A stretch of DNA of 64,000 bases from Roseateles_B sp051857535 (GTDB lineage Bacteria; Pseudomonadota; Gammaproteobacteria; Burkholderiales; Burkholderiaceae_C), in NCBI RefSeq assembly GCF_051857535.1, contig NZ_JBPZGY010000007.1, positions 162,524-226,523 on the forward strand, read 5' to 3'. Shown one piece after another: positions 8,542 through 18,500 of the stretch (its first letter is position 1; each line of letters opens with the position of its first letter). A program made the position numbers and the translations under genes. The notes under the pieces were generated by a model. The model was not told where the DNA came from and ran no database searches. It saw only the letters and a list, made by a program, of their open reading frames with translations.

Positions 8542-9978
8542 TTAAGAAGAGCCAAAGAGCGTCGGGGCACGGGGGACGCTCAGCGTGAAGGTGCAGCCCA
8601 GCCCGTCCGGCCCCGCGGCCAGGCTGATCCGCCCGCCCAGCCGGTTCACCGCCTGCTGCACGATGGCCAGTCCCAGGCCGCTTCCGGCAACGGCGACATC
8701 CGGGCCGCGCCAGAAGCGTTCAAAGACCAGATTCCGGTGCTCCGGCGCAATGCCGGGGCCGTCATCCGACACCGTCAGGGTCCAGCCTTCGCATTCGCCG
8801 GACGCTTCGCTGCCGCGCGGCGGCACAGGCCCAGGTCCGCCACCGCTTTCGCCGGCAAGTGTCAGCACGATCTGGCCTCCGGCCTGGACGTAGCGCAGGG
8901 CGTTGTCCAGCAGGTTGTGCAGCACGGTCTGGAAGGCCGCGACATCCAGCACCCGCGGCAGTTGCTCGGGCGCCTCCAGCACCAGCGTCAGTCCGCGCTC
9001 GCGGGCCCGCCCATGCAGGTCTGCCAGCAACTGCGCACTCGCCTGCACCAGGTCCAGGCGCTGGTGCGGGCGTTCGGTCTTGCCATCAAGGCTCGCCAGG
9101 TCCAGCAGCTGCTGCGACAGGTGCGAGGTCCGGCGGATGGCCGCCAGCAGCCGCTCGCCCGCCTCCTGGCGCCCCTGCTCGTCTGCGGACTGGACCAACA
9201 CATGGGTCTGTGCCGCGATCACGGCCAGCGGTGTGCGCAGCTCATGCGCAGCATCCTGCACAAAGGCCCGCTCGCGGGCCCTGCGCTGGCGCAGGCGCGC
9301 CATCAGGCCATCGAAGGCGAGGCCCAGCGGGCGCAGCTCCGCGTAGCGCAGGTCCAGCTCGCGCGGCGCCAGCGCCTGGTCGGCTTCCAGGCCGCCCAGC
9401 CGCTGTGCAAAGCGACGCAGGGGCTGCAGCCCGGTGTGCACGGCCAGCCACAGCGGGATCAGCACCAGCGGGAAAGCCAGCAGCATCGAGCCGCCCAAGC
9501 CGCGCGCCAACCAGCCCAGCAGGTCCACATCAGGCAAGGTCGGCTCAGCCAGGCGCAGGGACCAGCGCTCACCATCCTCGCGCCAGGTCCAGTGGCGCCG
9601 CCCCTGAAGCCATTGCTCCGCCACACCCGGCTGGGCGATGGGCTCGCCGGGTCCGCTGGCATAGACCAGACGCCCCTCGCGGTCGTAGAGCTGCAGCAGC
9701 AGATCCTCGGGGAGCACGCCAGTCTGGCGGCGCAGGGCATTCAGATGGGTGATCTGACCGGCGAGCACGCGGCCCGCCGTGGGGCCATCCGGCTCGTTCG
9801 CGATCCCGGAACGCATCAGGTCGGCCAACTGGCGAATGCCCGGCTGCTCGCTCATCTGACGCTTGAACTGCAGGTATTCCTGCAGCACCAGCACGCCAGC
9901 CACCAGGGCGAAGGCGCCCAGCAGCGCCATCAGCAGGCGCCGTGCCAGGCTGGGCTGCCAGAGCTTCCAGGCCCTCAT
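8542..9978 (-). CDS. Sensor histidine kinase, QseC/TctE type
   Basis: A 478-residue two-pass membrane kinase. A transmembrane helix lies at about residues 15-33, a periplasmic sensor domain to about 160, and a second helix at about 163-182. A HAMP-like linker follows, then HisKA with His near 245 (DAAHELRTPL), N-box LLDNALRYV and G-boxes DDGPGIAP and GSGLGLAIV. The start at 9978 overlaps the response regulator stop by 4 bases (ATGA). A longer reading up to 10266 only adds antisense-like Ala/Arg-rich residues over the regulator gene. Confidence 0.92.
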   Translation of the reverse strand: MRAWKLWQPSLARRLLMALLGAFALVAGVLVLQEYLQFKRQMSEQPGIRQLADLMRSGIANEPDGPTAGRVLAGQITHLNALRRQTGVLPEDLLLQLYDREGRLVYASGPGEPIAQPGVAEQWLQGRRHWTWREDGERWSLRLAEPTLPDVDLLGWLARGLGGSMLLAFPLVLIPLWLAVHTGLQPLRRFAQRLGGLEADQALAPRELDLRYAELRPLGLAFDGLMARLRQRRARERAFVQDAAHELRTPLAVIAAQTHVLVQSADEQGRQEAGERLLAAIRRTSHLSQQLLDLASLDGKTERPHQRLDLVQASAQLLADLHGRARERGLTLVLEAPEQLPRVLDVAAFQTVLHNLLDNALRYVQAGGQIVLTLAGESGGGPGPVPPRGSEASGECEGWTLTVSDDGPGIAPEHRNLVFERFWRGPDVAVAGSGLGLAIVQQAVNRLGGRISLAAGPDGLGCTFTLSVPRAPTLFGSS

Positions 9979-10646
9979 GCCGGGCCGCTCCCGGCCTGCA
10001 GGCAGTAGCCCACGCCGCGCACGGTGCCGATGCGCTCGGGCCCGATCTTTCGCCGCAGATTGGAGAGATGCACCTCCAGTGCCGCAAAGTTCAGGGCTTC
10101 GCCCAGCGGTGCCAGCCTCTGGGCAAGCACGGTCTTGGGCAGCACGCCGCCCCGCTCGCGAGCCAGCTCCAACAGCAGCTGGTACTCGCGGGGCGACAGC
10201 GCCAGGGGCACGCCGTCCAGGCTGGCCCGGTGCAGGCGGGGCTCCAGCACCAGTGCGCCAAAGCACCAGCGGTCATCGGCCTGCTGAGCGCCGCGGCGCA
10301 GCACGGCACGCAGCCGCGCCAGCAGCTCGGGGATCTCGAAGGGCTTGACCACGTAGTCGTCCGCGCCGTCGTCGAAGCTGGCGAGCTTGTCGTCCAGGGC
10401 CGCACGGGCCGTCATCACCACGACAGGCAAGACCTGCCCCTGAGAACGCCATCGTCGCAGCAGCTCCAGCCCGCTGCCATCGGGCAGGCCCAGGTCCAGG
10501 AGCACGGCGTCCTGCTCGGCGGGATCGAGCTTCAGCGGCGCATCGCCCGCACGGCGCAGCCAGACGCTGCTGTGGCCCTCCAGGCGCAGGGCGGTCTGCA
10601 AGGCCGCACCCAGGTCCAGATCGTCCTCGATCAACAGGATGTGCAT
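9975..10646 (-). CDS. OmpR-family response regulator
   Basis: A 223-residue regulator: receiver domain (MHILLIEDDLDLG, phospho-acceptor Asp near 51 in LLDLGLPDGSG, Lys of the switch region in VVKPFEIPE) and a C-terminal winged helix ending with IGTVRGVGYCLQ. It is the first gene of a two-gene operon with the kinase that follows. QseB/TctD/PmrA-like; the regulon is not deducible here. Confidence 0.94.
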   Translation of the reverse strand: MHILLIEDDLDLGAALQTALRLEGHSSVWLRRAGDAPLKLDPAEQDAVLLDLGLPDGSGLELLRRWRSQGQVLPVVVMTARAALDDKLASFDDGADDYVVKPFEIPELLARLRAVLRRGAQQADDRWCFGALVLEPRLHRASLDGVPLALSPREYQLLLELARERGGVLPKTVLAQRLAPLGEALNFAALEVHLSNLRRKIGPERIGTVRGVGYCLQAGSGPA

Positions 10647-10703
10647 GGGCGCGATTGTCTACAGCACGGCCGCTGGCGGGGAGTGCCGCCAGACAGGCAG
10701 GAC

Positions 10704-13073
10704 TCAGCCGGCGAGCAAGGCCTGCAGGCCAGCCTCGTCCAGCACGGTGACGCCCAGCTCGCGGGCCTTGTCCAGCTTGGAGCCGGCCTCCTCGCCCGCG
10801 ACCACGTAGTGAGTCTTCCGGGAGACCGAGCCACTGACCTTGCCGCCCGCCGCCTCGATCAGCGCCTTGGCAGCGTCGCGCGACAGCGTGGGCAGCGTGC
10901 CGGTCAGTACGAAGGTGAGCCCGGCCACGCCGGCCGCCCCCTCGGGCGTGGCCACGGTGGTCTCCCAGACATTGCCCAGCGCCGCCAGTTCTGCCATCGT
11001 CGCGGCCCAGGGTGCCTGGACCAGGAGTTCGCCGAAGGCCAGCCGGGCGGATTCCAGCGCGGGGTCGGCCTGCGTCGCCTGCAGCAGGGCCTGGGGCGTG
11101 CCGCAGGCCTCGGCCAGGCGCTCGATGGTGCCGCCGCCGATGCCTTTGAGCCGCCGGCCGCCCTCCTCGCCGTCCACCGCCTTGACCAGGGCCAGCAGTT
11201 GCTTGAGCGGGACGCGCACGGCCGGCGTCAGCACGGAGGGCTGCACCTGGGCCTCCTCGCCCGTCATGGCCATCACCACCTCACGGTTGTGCGGCTCCGC
11301 ATTGAAGGCGGCGATGGAGTCGGCGACCTCCTTGCCGATGTCCGGGATCAGGCGCGGCGTGTGCCGGCCGGTGGCGAGGAAGGCCTGCCAGCTGCCGTAG
11401 AACTTGGCAATGGCCGCCGCGGTGCTCTCGCCCACATGCCGGATGCCCAGAGCGAAGAGGAAGCGGCCCAGGGCCGGCGCGCGCGCGGCCTGCAGGGCGG
11501 CCAGCAGGTTGTCTGCACTGAGGGTCTGCAGCGTGCTGCCACCAGCCAGGCGCAGACCGATCAGTTGCTCGCGCTTGAGCAGGAAGAGGTCGGCCGGGGT
11601 CTTGACCAGGCCACCGTCCACCAGGGCGGAGACGATCTCCTCGCCGAAGCCTTCGATGTCCATGGCTCGGCGGCTGGCGAAGTGCAGCAGGGCCTGCTTG
11701 CGCTGGGCTGGGCAGAACAGGCCGGCGGTGCAGCGCCAGTCGGCCTCGCCCTCCTCGCGCGCGATACCGCTGCCGCAGACCGGGCAATGGCCGCCCAGGC
11801 GCTGGTAGAGGTCGAAGGGCGCGCTGGCGTCGGCCGGACGGCGGTCCAGCACCACGCCCACCACCTCGGGGATCACGTCACCGGCGCGGCGCACGATGAC
11901 GGTGTCGCCCACGCGCACATCCTTGCGCCGGGCCTCGTCCTCGTTGTGCAGCGTGGCATTGCTGACCGTGGTGCCGCCCACAAAGACGGGCTCCAGCTTG
12001 GCCACGGGGGTGAGCTTGCCGGTGCGGCCGACCTGGATGTCGATGTCCAGCAGGCGCGTCATCTGCTCCTGGGCCGGGTACTTGTGGGCCACGGCCCAGC
12101 GCGGCTCGCGGGTCACGAAGCCCAGGCGCTGCTGCAGGGCCAGGCTGTTGACCTTGTAGACGATGCCGTCAATGTCAAAGGGCAAGGCATCGCGCCGCTG
12201 GCCCATCTGGCGGTGGAAGGCCACGAGGCCGGCTGCACCCTGCACGATGGCACGGTCAGCGCAGACCGGCAGCCCGAAGGCCGCCAGGGCATCGAGCAGG
12301 CAGCTGTGCGTGGTCGGCACGGCCCAGCCGCGCACCTCTCCAAGGCCATAGGCAAAGAAGCTCAGAGGGCGTTGCGCAGCGATGGCAGGATCCAGCTGGC
12401 GCACCGCCCCTGCGGCTGCGTTGCGCGGGTTCACGAAGGTCTTCTCGCCCTTGCCGCGCTGGCTCTCGTTGAGCTGCTCGAAGTCGTCGCGCCGCATGTA
12501 GACCTCGCCGCGCACCTCCAGCACTTCGGGGGCTAGGCCCTTCAGGCGCAGCGGGATCTGCCCGATGGTGCGGATGTTCTGGGTGACGTCTTCGCCCGTT
12601 TCACCATCCCCACGGGTGGCCGCCTGCACCAGCACGCCCTGCTCGTAGCGCAGGTTCATGGCCAGGCCGTCGAACTTCAGCTCCGCGGCGTACTCGACCG
12701 GCGCGGCGCTCTCGTCAAGGCCCAGCTCACGGCGCACCCGGGCGTCGAAGTTCTCGGCGCCGCTGGCCTCGGTATCGGTCTCGGTGCGAATGGACAGCAT
12801 GGGCACCGCATGCTGCACCGGCGTGAAGCCGTCCAGCACGCGGCCAATCACGCGCTGGGTGGGCGAGTCGGTCGTCAGCAGCTGGGGATGAGCGGCCTCG
12901 ATGGCCTGCAGCTCCTGGAAAAGGCGGTCGTACTCGGCGTCCGGCAGCTCCGGCGCATCCAGCACATAGTAGAGGTGGGCGTGGTGGTTCAGCTGCTCGC
13001 GCAGCTGCGCGGCGCGTTCGGCGGGCGAGGCCTCACCTTCTGGGGCGGTGGCGAAGAGATCGTTCTGGCTCAT
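10704..13073 (-). CDS. ligA: NAD-dependent DNA ligase LigA
   Basis: Seals nicks during replication and repair using NAD. Domain Ia begins around residue 18, the adenylation Lys is near 133 (AELKFDGLAM), and the OB fold follows. A four-Cys zinc finger (CPVCGSG...CTAGLFC) precedes helix-hairpin-helix repeats, and a BRCT domain closes the protein (LTFVLTGTLPTLSRD to the end). At 789 residues it is long compared with the about 670-700 usual for LigA. The excess lies between HNREVVMAM and the BRCT domain: roughly 85 extra residues with another hairpin-like segment (LKGIGGGTIERLAEACG). It stands in the smc-zipA-ligA order common in this group. Confidence 0.96.
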   Translation of the reverse strand: MSQNDLFATAPEGEASPAERAAQLREQLNHHAHLYYVLDAPELPDAEYDRLFQELQAIEAAHPQLLTTDSPTQRVIGRVLDGFTPVQHAVPMLSIRTETDTEASGAENFDARVRRELGLDESAAPVEYAAELKFDGLAMNLRYEQGVLVQAATRGDGETGEDVTQNIRTIGQIPLRLKGLAPEVLEVRGEVYMRRDDFEQLNESQRGKGEKTFVNPRNAAAGAVRQLDPAIAAQRPLSFFAYGLGEVRGWAVPTTHSCLLDALAAFGLPVCADRAIVQGAAGLVAFHRQMGQRRDALPFDIDGIVYKVNSLALQQRLGFVTREPRWAVAHKYPAQEQMTRLLDIDIQVGRTGKLTPVAKLEPVFVGGTTVSNATLHNEDEARRKDVRVGDTVIVRRAGDVIPEVVGVVLDRRPADASAPFDLYQRLGGHCPVCGSGIAREEGEADWRCTAGLFCPAQRKQALLHFASRRAMDIEGFGEEIVSALVDGGLVKTPADLFLLKREQLIGLRLAGGSTLQTLSADNLLAALQAARAPALGRFLFALGIRHVGESTAAAIAKFYGSWQAFLATGRHTPRLIPDIGKEVADSIAAFNAEPHNREVVMAMTGEEAQVQPSVLTPAVRVPLKQLLALVKAVDGEEGGRRLKGIGGGTIERLAEACGTPQALLQATQADPALESARLAFGELLVQAPWAATMAELAALGNVWETTVATPEGAAGVAGLTFVLTGTLPTLSRDAAKALIEAAGGKVSGSVSRKTHYVVAGEEAGSKLDKARELGVTVLDEAGLQALLAG

Positions 13074-13104
13074 GGGCAGCGATTGTGCCCAAGCCTGGCC
13101 CCGC

Positions 13105-14415
13105 TCAGCCCGGGCTCACCCCGGATGCAGGGCTTTCCTCGCGAGCGATCATGACCTGGTCGACCCGGTGGCTGTCGACGTCCATCACCTCGAAGCGCCA
13201 GCCTTCCCACAGCACGTGGTCGGTCCGCTTCGGGATGCGGCGCAGCATCACCATCAGGAAGCCGGCCAGGGTGTCGTACTGGCCTGCATGCGGCCAGGCC
13301 TCCAGGCCCAAGGCGCGCTGCACATCAGGAATGGGGGTGATGCCGTCGGCGAGGAAGGAGCCGTCTTCGCGGCGCACGATCTGCTCCTCGTCGTGCGGGC
13401 TCACGAGGCTGCCCATGACGGTACTCATCACGTCGTTCAGCGTGATCACGCCGACCACGAGGCTGTACTCGTTGACGATGACGGCGAAGTCCTCGTGAGC
13501 CTGGCGGAACTGGGCCAGCACCTCGGATAGCGTGATGCGATCCGGCACGATCAGCACCTTCTTGATGAGCCCGCTGCTGCCGCGCAGCTCGATGCGCTCG
13601 CCGCGCAGCACGCGCTGGAAGAGGTCGGTGGCGTCCACATAGCCCACCACCTGGTCGATCTCGCCATCGCAGACCAGGTAGGTCGAGTGTGGCTCCTCGG
13701 CGATGCGGTTGCGCACCAGGGCGTCGTCGTCGTCCAGGCTGAAGAAGACCACGCGCTCGCGGGTGGTCATGCTGCTCTCCACCGTGCGGGTGTCCAGCTC
13801 GAAGACGTTCTCGATCACCTGCTGCTCGGCATCGGCCACCACGCCGGCCTCGTTGCCGGCTTCGGCCAGGGCCAGGATGTCGAGGTGGGTGATGCTGTTG
13901 TCGCGCGTCGCCGGCCGACCCATCAGGCGGATCAGGCCTTCGGTGAGGCTGCTGAAGGCCCAGGCCAGGGGCTTGAGCATGGCGACCAGCGCCAGCATGG
14001 GCCCGACCAGCACCAGGGCCACGCGCTCGGGCTCGTTCATGGACAAGCGCTTGGGCACCAGGTCCGCCAGCACGATGAACAGCGCGGTGATCACGGCAAA
14101 GGAAGCCGCGAAGCCGAAGGTCTGGGCCTGCTCAGGCGAGAGCACGAAGGACAGGGCCTGCGCGAAATGCGGCGTGAAAGCGCCCTCGCCCACGATGCCG
14201 CCCAGGATGGCGACGGTGTTGACGCCCATCTGGATCACGGTGAAGTAATGGCCGGGCTGCTCCTGGACCTGCAGCACGCGCTCTGCGCGCGGGTCACCTT
14301 CGTCGGCCAGCTGGCGCAGCTTCAGTCGGCGGGAGGCGGCCAAGGACAGCTCCGCCATCGAGAAGAAGGCACTGGCGGCGATCAGCAGGGCGATGAGCAG
14401 GAGGCTGGTGCTCAA
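13105..14415 (-). CDS. CNNM/HlyC/CorC-family membrane protein (DUF21-CBS-CorC_HlyC)
   Basis: A 436-residue protein with a DUF21 membrane domain (residues about 1-190, starting MSTSLLLIALLIAASAFFS), a pair of CBS domains (about 210-330) and a C-terminal CorC_HlyC domain. Relatives such as E. coli YtfL/PaeA and CorB/CorC act in cation or polyamine export or resistance; 'hemolysin' names are historical. It lies between zipA and ligA on the same strand. The transported ion is unknown. Confidence 0.9.
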   Translation of the reverse strand: MSTSLLLIALLIAASAFFSMAELSLAASRRLKLRQLADEGDPRAERVLQVQEQPGHYFTVIQMGVNTVAILGGIVGEGAFTPHFAQALSFVLSPEQAQTFGFAASFAVITALFIVLADLVPKRLSMNEPERVALVLVGPMLALVAMLKPLAWAFSSLTEGLIRLMGRPATRDNSITHLDILALAEAGNEAGVVADAEQQVIENVFELDTRTVESSMTTRERVVFFSLDDDDALVRNRIAEEPHSTYLVCDGEIDQVVGYVDATDLFQRVLRGERIELRGSSGLIKKVLIVPDRITLSEVLAQFRQAHEDFAVIVNEYSLVVGVITLNDVMSTVMGSLVSPHDEEQIVRREDGSFLADGITPIPDVQRALGLEAWPHAGQYDTLAGFLMVMLRRIPKRTDHVLWEGWRFEVMDVDSHRVDQVMIAREESPASGVSPG

Positions 14416-14473
14416 GGGCGGCAGGGACAGTGGCGGGCCTCCAGTGTAGTCGCCGCCCTGGCCGGGCGGGAGC

Positions 14474-15544
14474 TCAGCTGAAGAGGCGGCGCGCGGCCAG
14501 GCTGCCAGCAGCCAGATCGCGAGAGGCCAGGGCCTTGTAAAGCGTGGACAGCTCCTGCCCGATAGTCTGGAAGGCCATCAGGGGCAAGACCTGGCCCCGA
14601 TCGTCGCAGACGTCGGCCTCGAAATCGCGGGACAGCTGGCGTGCCGATTCCTGCCACGCGGCGAAGGGCTCCAGGGACTCGGGCGTCTGCGGCACGTCCA
14701 GCGAGAGGGTCAGCTCGCGAAGGCTGCTGGCCGCCGGGTCCTCGGCCAGGGCGGCCTGCGGCTCGAAGCTCAGCAGCAGCACGGGCGGCGCGCCCTCCTC
14801 GGCCGCAGGCATGACCAGGCGGCCCGGGATGGCCCCGGGCACGAAGCCATGGCGCAGGGCCATCTGCTGCACATAGCCCAGGGTCCAGGCGGCGGACCGG
14901 GCGCGCAGCACTACGGCCAGTTGCGCATCGTGCTCGCTGGCGAACTGGTCCAGCTCACGGGCACGGGCCACCACGTCCAGCATGTCCGGCGCCTGCAGGA
15001 AGCCGGTGATGCCGTCAGAAAAGCCCTGCACCTTCTGCAGAAACTCCGAATACTCGATCTCGTTCAGGGCCCCACTGCGATTGGCCATCTGCACGCCGGC
15101 CTGGAATTCACCATAGCGCTGTCCCGGGATGGGCAGCTCCCACTCGCCCGTCTCGGCATTCAGACCTTCGATCTGGAAAGGCTTGGTACCGGCGCGGCGG
15201 CTGCCTGGCAGGTGTGACAGCGCCAGCTCGCCGCTCACCGGCAGCTCCACCGTGACGCTGGCGATGGCGTCGATCAAGGCGTCGATGCGGACGGAAGGCT
15301 TGCGGGGCAGCAGCTGGCGGCCGGGCATGGGCACGGTATCGGCGAGCCCGGGGTCCTCGGCGAATGAGTCAGCGACAGCGGCCCGGGCATCGCCGAGTCC
15401 AGGTTCCTGGCGCTCGCCGAGTCCGGGTTCCTGGGACGGATCGGCGCGCCGGGGGCCGGCCTTGCGGGCGGTCCAGGCGCCATGGGCAATCACGGCGGCC
15501 AGCACCAGCCCCCCCAGGATGGCCAACATCGCGGTGAGCGTCAT
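14474..15544 (-). CDS. zipA: Cell division protein ZipA
   Basis: Tethers FtsZ to the inner membrane at the septum. The 356-residue protein starts with a single N-terminal membrane helix (MLAILGGLVLAAVIAHGAW). A charged, proline-containing linker with repeated EPGLG/DPGLA-like segments follows (about 30-75). The C-terminal ZipA domain covers roughly the last 130 residues. It is 52 bases downstream of smc and on the same strand, the expected neighbourhood. Confidence 0.9.
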   Translation of the reverse strand: MTLTAMLAILGGLVLAAVIAHGAWTARKAGPRRADPSQEPGLGERQEPGLGDARAAVADSFAEDPGLADTVPMPGRQLLPRKPSVRIDALIDAIASVTVELPVSGELALSHLPGSRRAGTKPFQIEGLNAETGEWELPIPGQRYGEFQAGVQMANRSGALNEIEYSEFLQKVQGFSDGITGFLQAPDMLDVVARARELDQFASEHDAQLAVVLRARSAAWTLGYVQQMALRHGFVPGAIPGRLVMPAAEEGAPPVLLLSFEPQAALAEDPAASSLRELTLSLDVPQTPESLEPFAAWQESARQLSRDFEADVCDDRGQVLPLMAFQTIGQELSTLYKALASRDLAAGSLAARRLFS

Positions 15545-15596
15545 GCCAGGCTCCCCATCTCGACAAACTCCACGCGGTCCACTGCAAACATCGTCA

Positions 15597-18500
15597 TCAG
15601 CTCTCTGCCATGGTCAGGGCGGCTTCCATGTCCACCGCCACGATACGGGACACGCCTTGCTCCTGCATGGTCACCCCGATCAGTTGTTCCGCCATCTCCA
15701 TCGCGATCTTGTTGTGCGAGATGAAGAGGAATTGTGTGCCAGCGCTCATCTGCGCCACGAGGCGCGCATAGCGCTCGGTGTTGGCGTCGTCCAGCGGCGC
15801 ATCCACCTCGTCCAGCAGGCAGAAGGGCGCCGGGTTGAGCTGGAAGATCGCGAACACCAGGGCAATGGCCGTCAGCGCCTTCTCGCCGCCCGAGAGCAGG
15901 TGGATGGTGCTGTTCTTCTTGCCCGGCGGCTGGGCCATGACCTGCACGCCGGCGTCCAGGATCTCGTCGCCCGTCATCACCAGCCTGGCATTGCCGCCGC
16001 CGAAAAGGCTGGGGAACATGCGGCCGAAATGCTCGTTGACCTGGTTGAAGGTGGCGGACAGCAGGTCGCGCGTCTCAAGGTCGATCTTGTGGATGGCGTC
16101 TTCCAGGGTGTTGATGGCGCTGGTGAGGTCGGCGAACTGCGAGTCCAGAAAGGTCTTGCGCTCGCGGGCGGCGGTGAGCTCGTCCAGCGCGGCCAGGTTG
16201 ACGGCGCCCAGGGCGGCGATCTCGCGGTTGATGCGGTCGATCTCGCTCTGCAGGCCCCACAGCTTGACCTCGCCCTCCTCCACCGTCTTCGCCAGCTGTT
16301 CAAGGTCGACGCCCGCGGCGCTGAGCTGCTCCAGGTACTGGGCCCCGCCCAGCTGCGCGGCCTGCTCGTCCAGCTGCAGCTTGGTGATGCGCTCGCGCAG
16401 GGGCTCCAGGCTGCGCTCGAAGCTCAGGCGCTGCTCCTCGGCGCGGCGCAGGCGCAGGCTGAGGTCGTCATAGCTGCAGCGCACGGCGGCGAGCTGCTGC
16501 TCGCGCTCCATCTTGAGGGCCAGGGCGTCCTGCAGGCCGGCCTGCGCGGCGGCATCGTTGAGGGTCTCCAGCTCGTGCTGCAGGTTCTCGGCCGAGGCCT
16601 TGTTCTGCGCGATCTGCTGGCCGGCGGTCTCGATGCCGCGTTGCAGCTCGCCGCGGCGCGCCGCCAGACCGCGGGCGGCGAACTGCGATTCCTGGGCGCG
16701 GCGCTCCAACGCACGCAGCTGCTCGCGGGCCTCGGCCAGCTTGCGCTCGGCCTGGATCACGCCCTCTTCCAGCTGCGCATGGCGCTCCTGGGTGTCCGCC
16801 AGCTGCAGGTCCAGTTCCTCGAAGCGGGCCTCGCCGGTCATGCGGCGTTCCTGCAGTTCCTCGGCCTGGGCATCGATCTCGGCGATCTCGTCTTCCAGCT
16901 GGGCCTTGCGGGTGCTGGCGGCCTCGGCCTGCTGAGACAGGCGCAGCAGCTCCACATGCAGCTGATGGGCGCGGGTCTGGGACTCGCTGGCCTCGCGGCG
17001 CACCGCGGCCAGACGCTGAGAGGCCTCGGTGTAGGCGGCTTCGGCGCGGATCAGCTGGGTCTTGGCATCATCGGCGATGAGGGTCTGGGCGCGCAGCTCG
17101 CGGCCCAGGTTCTCGATCTCCTGCGCGCGGGCCAGCAGGCCGGCGGCCTCGGAGTCCGGCGCGTAGAAGCTCACCGCGAACTGGCTCACCGCATGGCCTT
17201 CGCGGGTCATGATGACCTCGCCGTGCGAGAGCTTGCCCCGGCCGGCCAGGGCCTCGTCCATGGAGGCGGCGGTGTAGACGCCCTCCAGCCAGTCGTTGAG
17301 CAGGGCCTTCAGGCCGGCGTCGTCCAGGCGCAGGAGGTCGGTGAGGCGCGGCAGGGTCTCGTGGGTGTTGGCGATGGCCGCCGCCGGGGGCGAGTAGAAA
17401 GCCAGGCGGGCCGGCGGCGCGTCGGTGGCGAAGGCGCGCACCGTCTCAAGGCGACCGACCTCCAGCGCGCCCATGCGCTCGCGCAAGGCAGCTTCCAGGG
17501 CGTTCTCCCAGCCGGTCTCGATGTGCAGACGCGTCCACAGGCCGGCCAGGCCGTCGAGGCCGTGCCTGGCCAGCCAGGGCTTGAGCTTGCCCTCGGTCTG
17601 CACCTTTTCCTGCAGGGCCTTGAGCGCCTCCAGGCGCGCGGACAGATCGGCCTGCCGCGCGAGCTGGCGGTTGGCGTCGTCCTGGGCGGCGCGGCGGGAC
17701 TCGTCCAGCTGCGGCACCTGCTCCTGCAGCTCGTGCAGACGGGCATCGGCGAGGTCGCGCTGCTCGTCGGCGCCGACGCTCTGGAGCTTCAGTTCCTCCA
17801 GGCGGCCCTGGTCCGGAAGGGTCAGGCCTTGCCTCTCGGTGGCCAGGCGCTCGCGGCGGGTGCGCAGTTGGCGGTTCTGCTCGTCGATGTTGCGGCTCTC
17901 GGCGGCCAGCACCTGGATCTGCTGCTGGACCTGGCTGACCTGCACCCGCTGCTCATTGGCCCGGGCCTGGTGCGCCCGCACCGCATCTTCATGATTGGGC
18001 AGGTTCATGGCCTGCTCCTCGGCCTGGGCGGCGAGGATCTCGCTCTGCTCCTCGGCCTCGGCGATCTTGGCGGCGATGTCCTCCAGCTCGGCCTCGGCCT
18101 GGGCGGCACGCTCCTCCCACTGCTGGTTCTGGGCCTGCAGCTCGATCAGGCGATTCTCGACACGCTGGCGGCCCTCGACCACGTAGCGGATGCGCTCCTC
18201 CAGCCGGCTCACCTCCAGCTGCGCCTCGGCCATGCGGCCCTGCGCGGCATGCAGCTCGTCACCGGCCGCGTAATGGGCCTGGCGGACCGTCTCCAGCTCG
18301 GCCTCCACGGCGCGCAGCTCGGCCAGACGGGCTTCCAGCGCATTGACGGCGTCCAGGTGCTCCTTCTTGACGCGGTCCTGCTCGGTGGCGGCATCGCGGT
18401 GCTTGAGAAACCATAGCTGGTGCAGCTTCAGCGTGCCGGCGTCCTGGAGGGCCCGGTAGCTGGCGGCGACCTCGGCCTGGCGCTCCAGCTTCTCGAGGTT

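Noticed and set aside
9979..10266. N-terminal extension of the QseC-like kinase
   Set aside because: The added residues overlap the response regulator in another frame and look antisense-like; the ATGA overlap at 9975-9978 gives a normal start.
9942..12536. Plus-strand open frame of 864 codons opposite ligA and the response regulator
   Set aside because: Composition and lack of domains show it is a shadow of ligA.
15129..18416. Plus-strand open frame of 1095 codons opposite smc
   Set aside because: Its low-complexity Leu/Gln/Gly composition mirrors the smc coiled coil; it has no independent motif or ribosome site.
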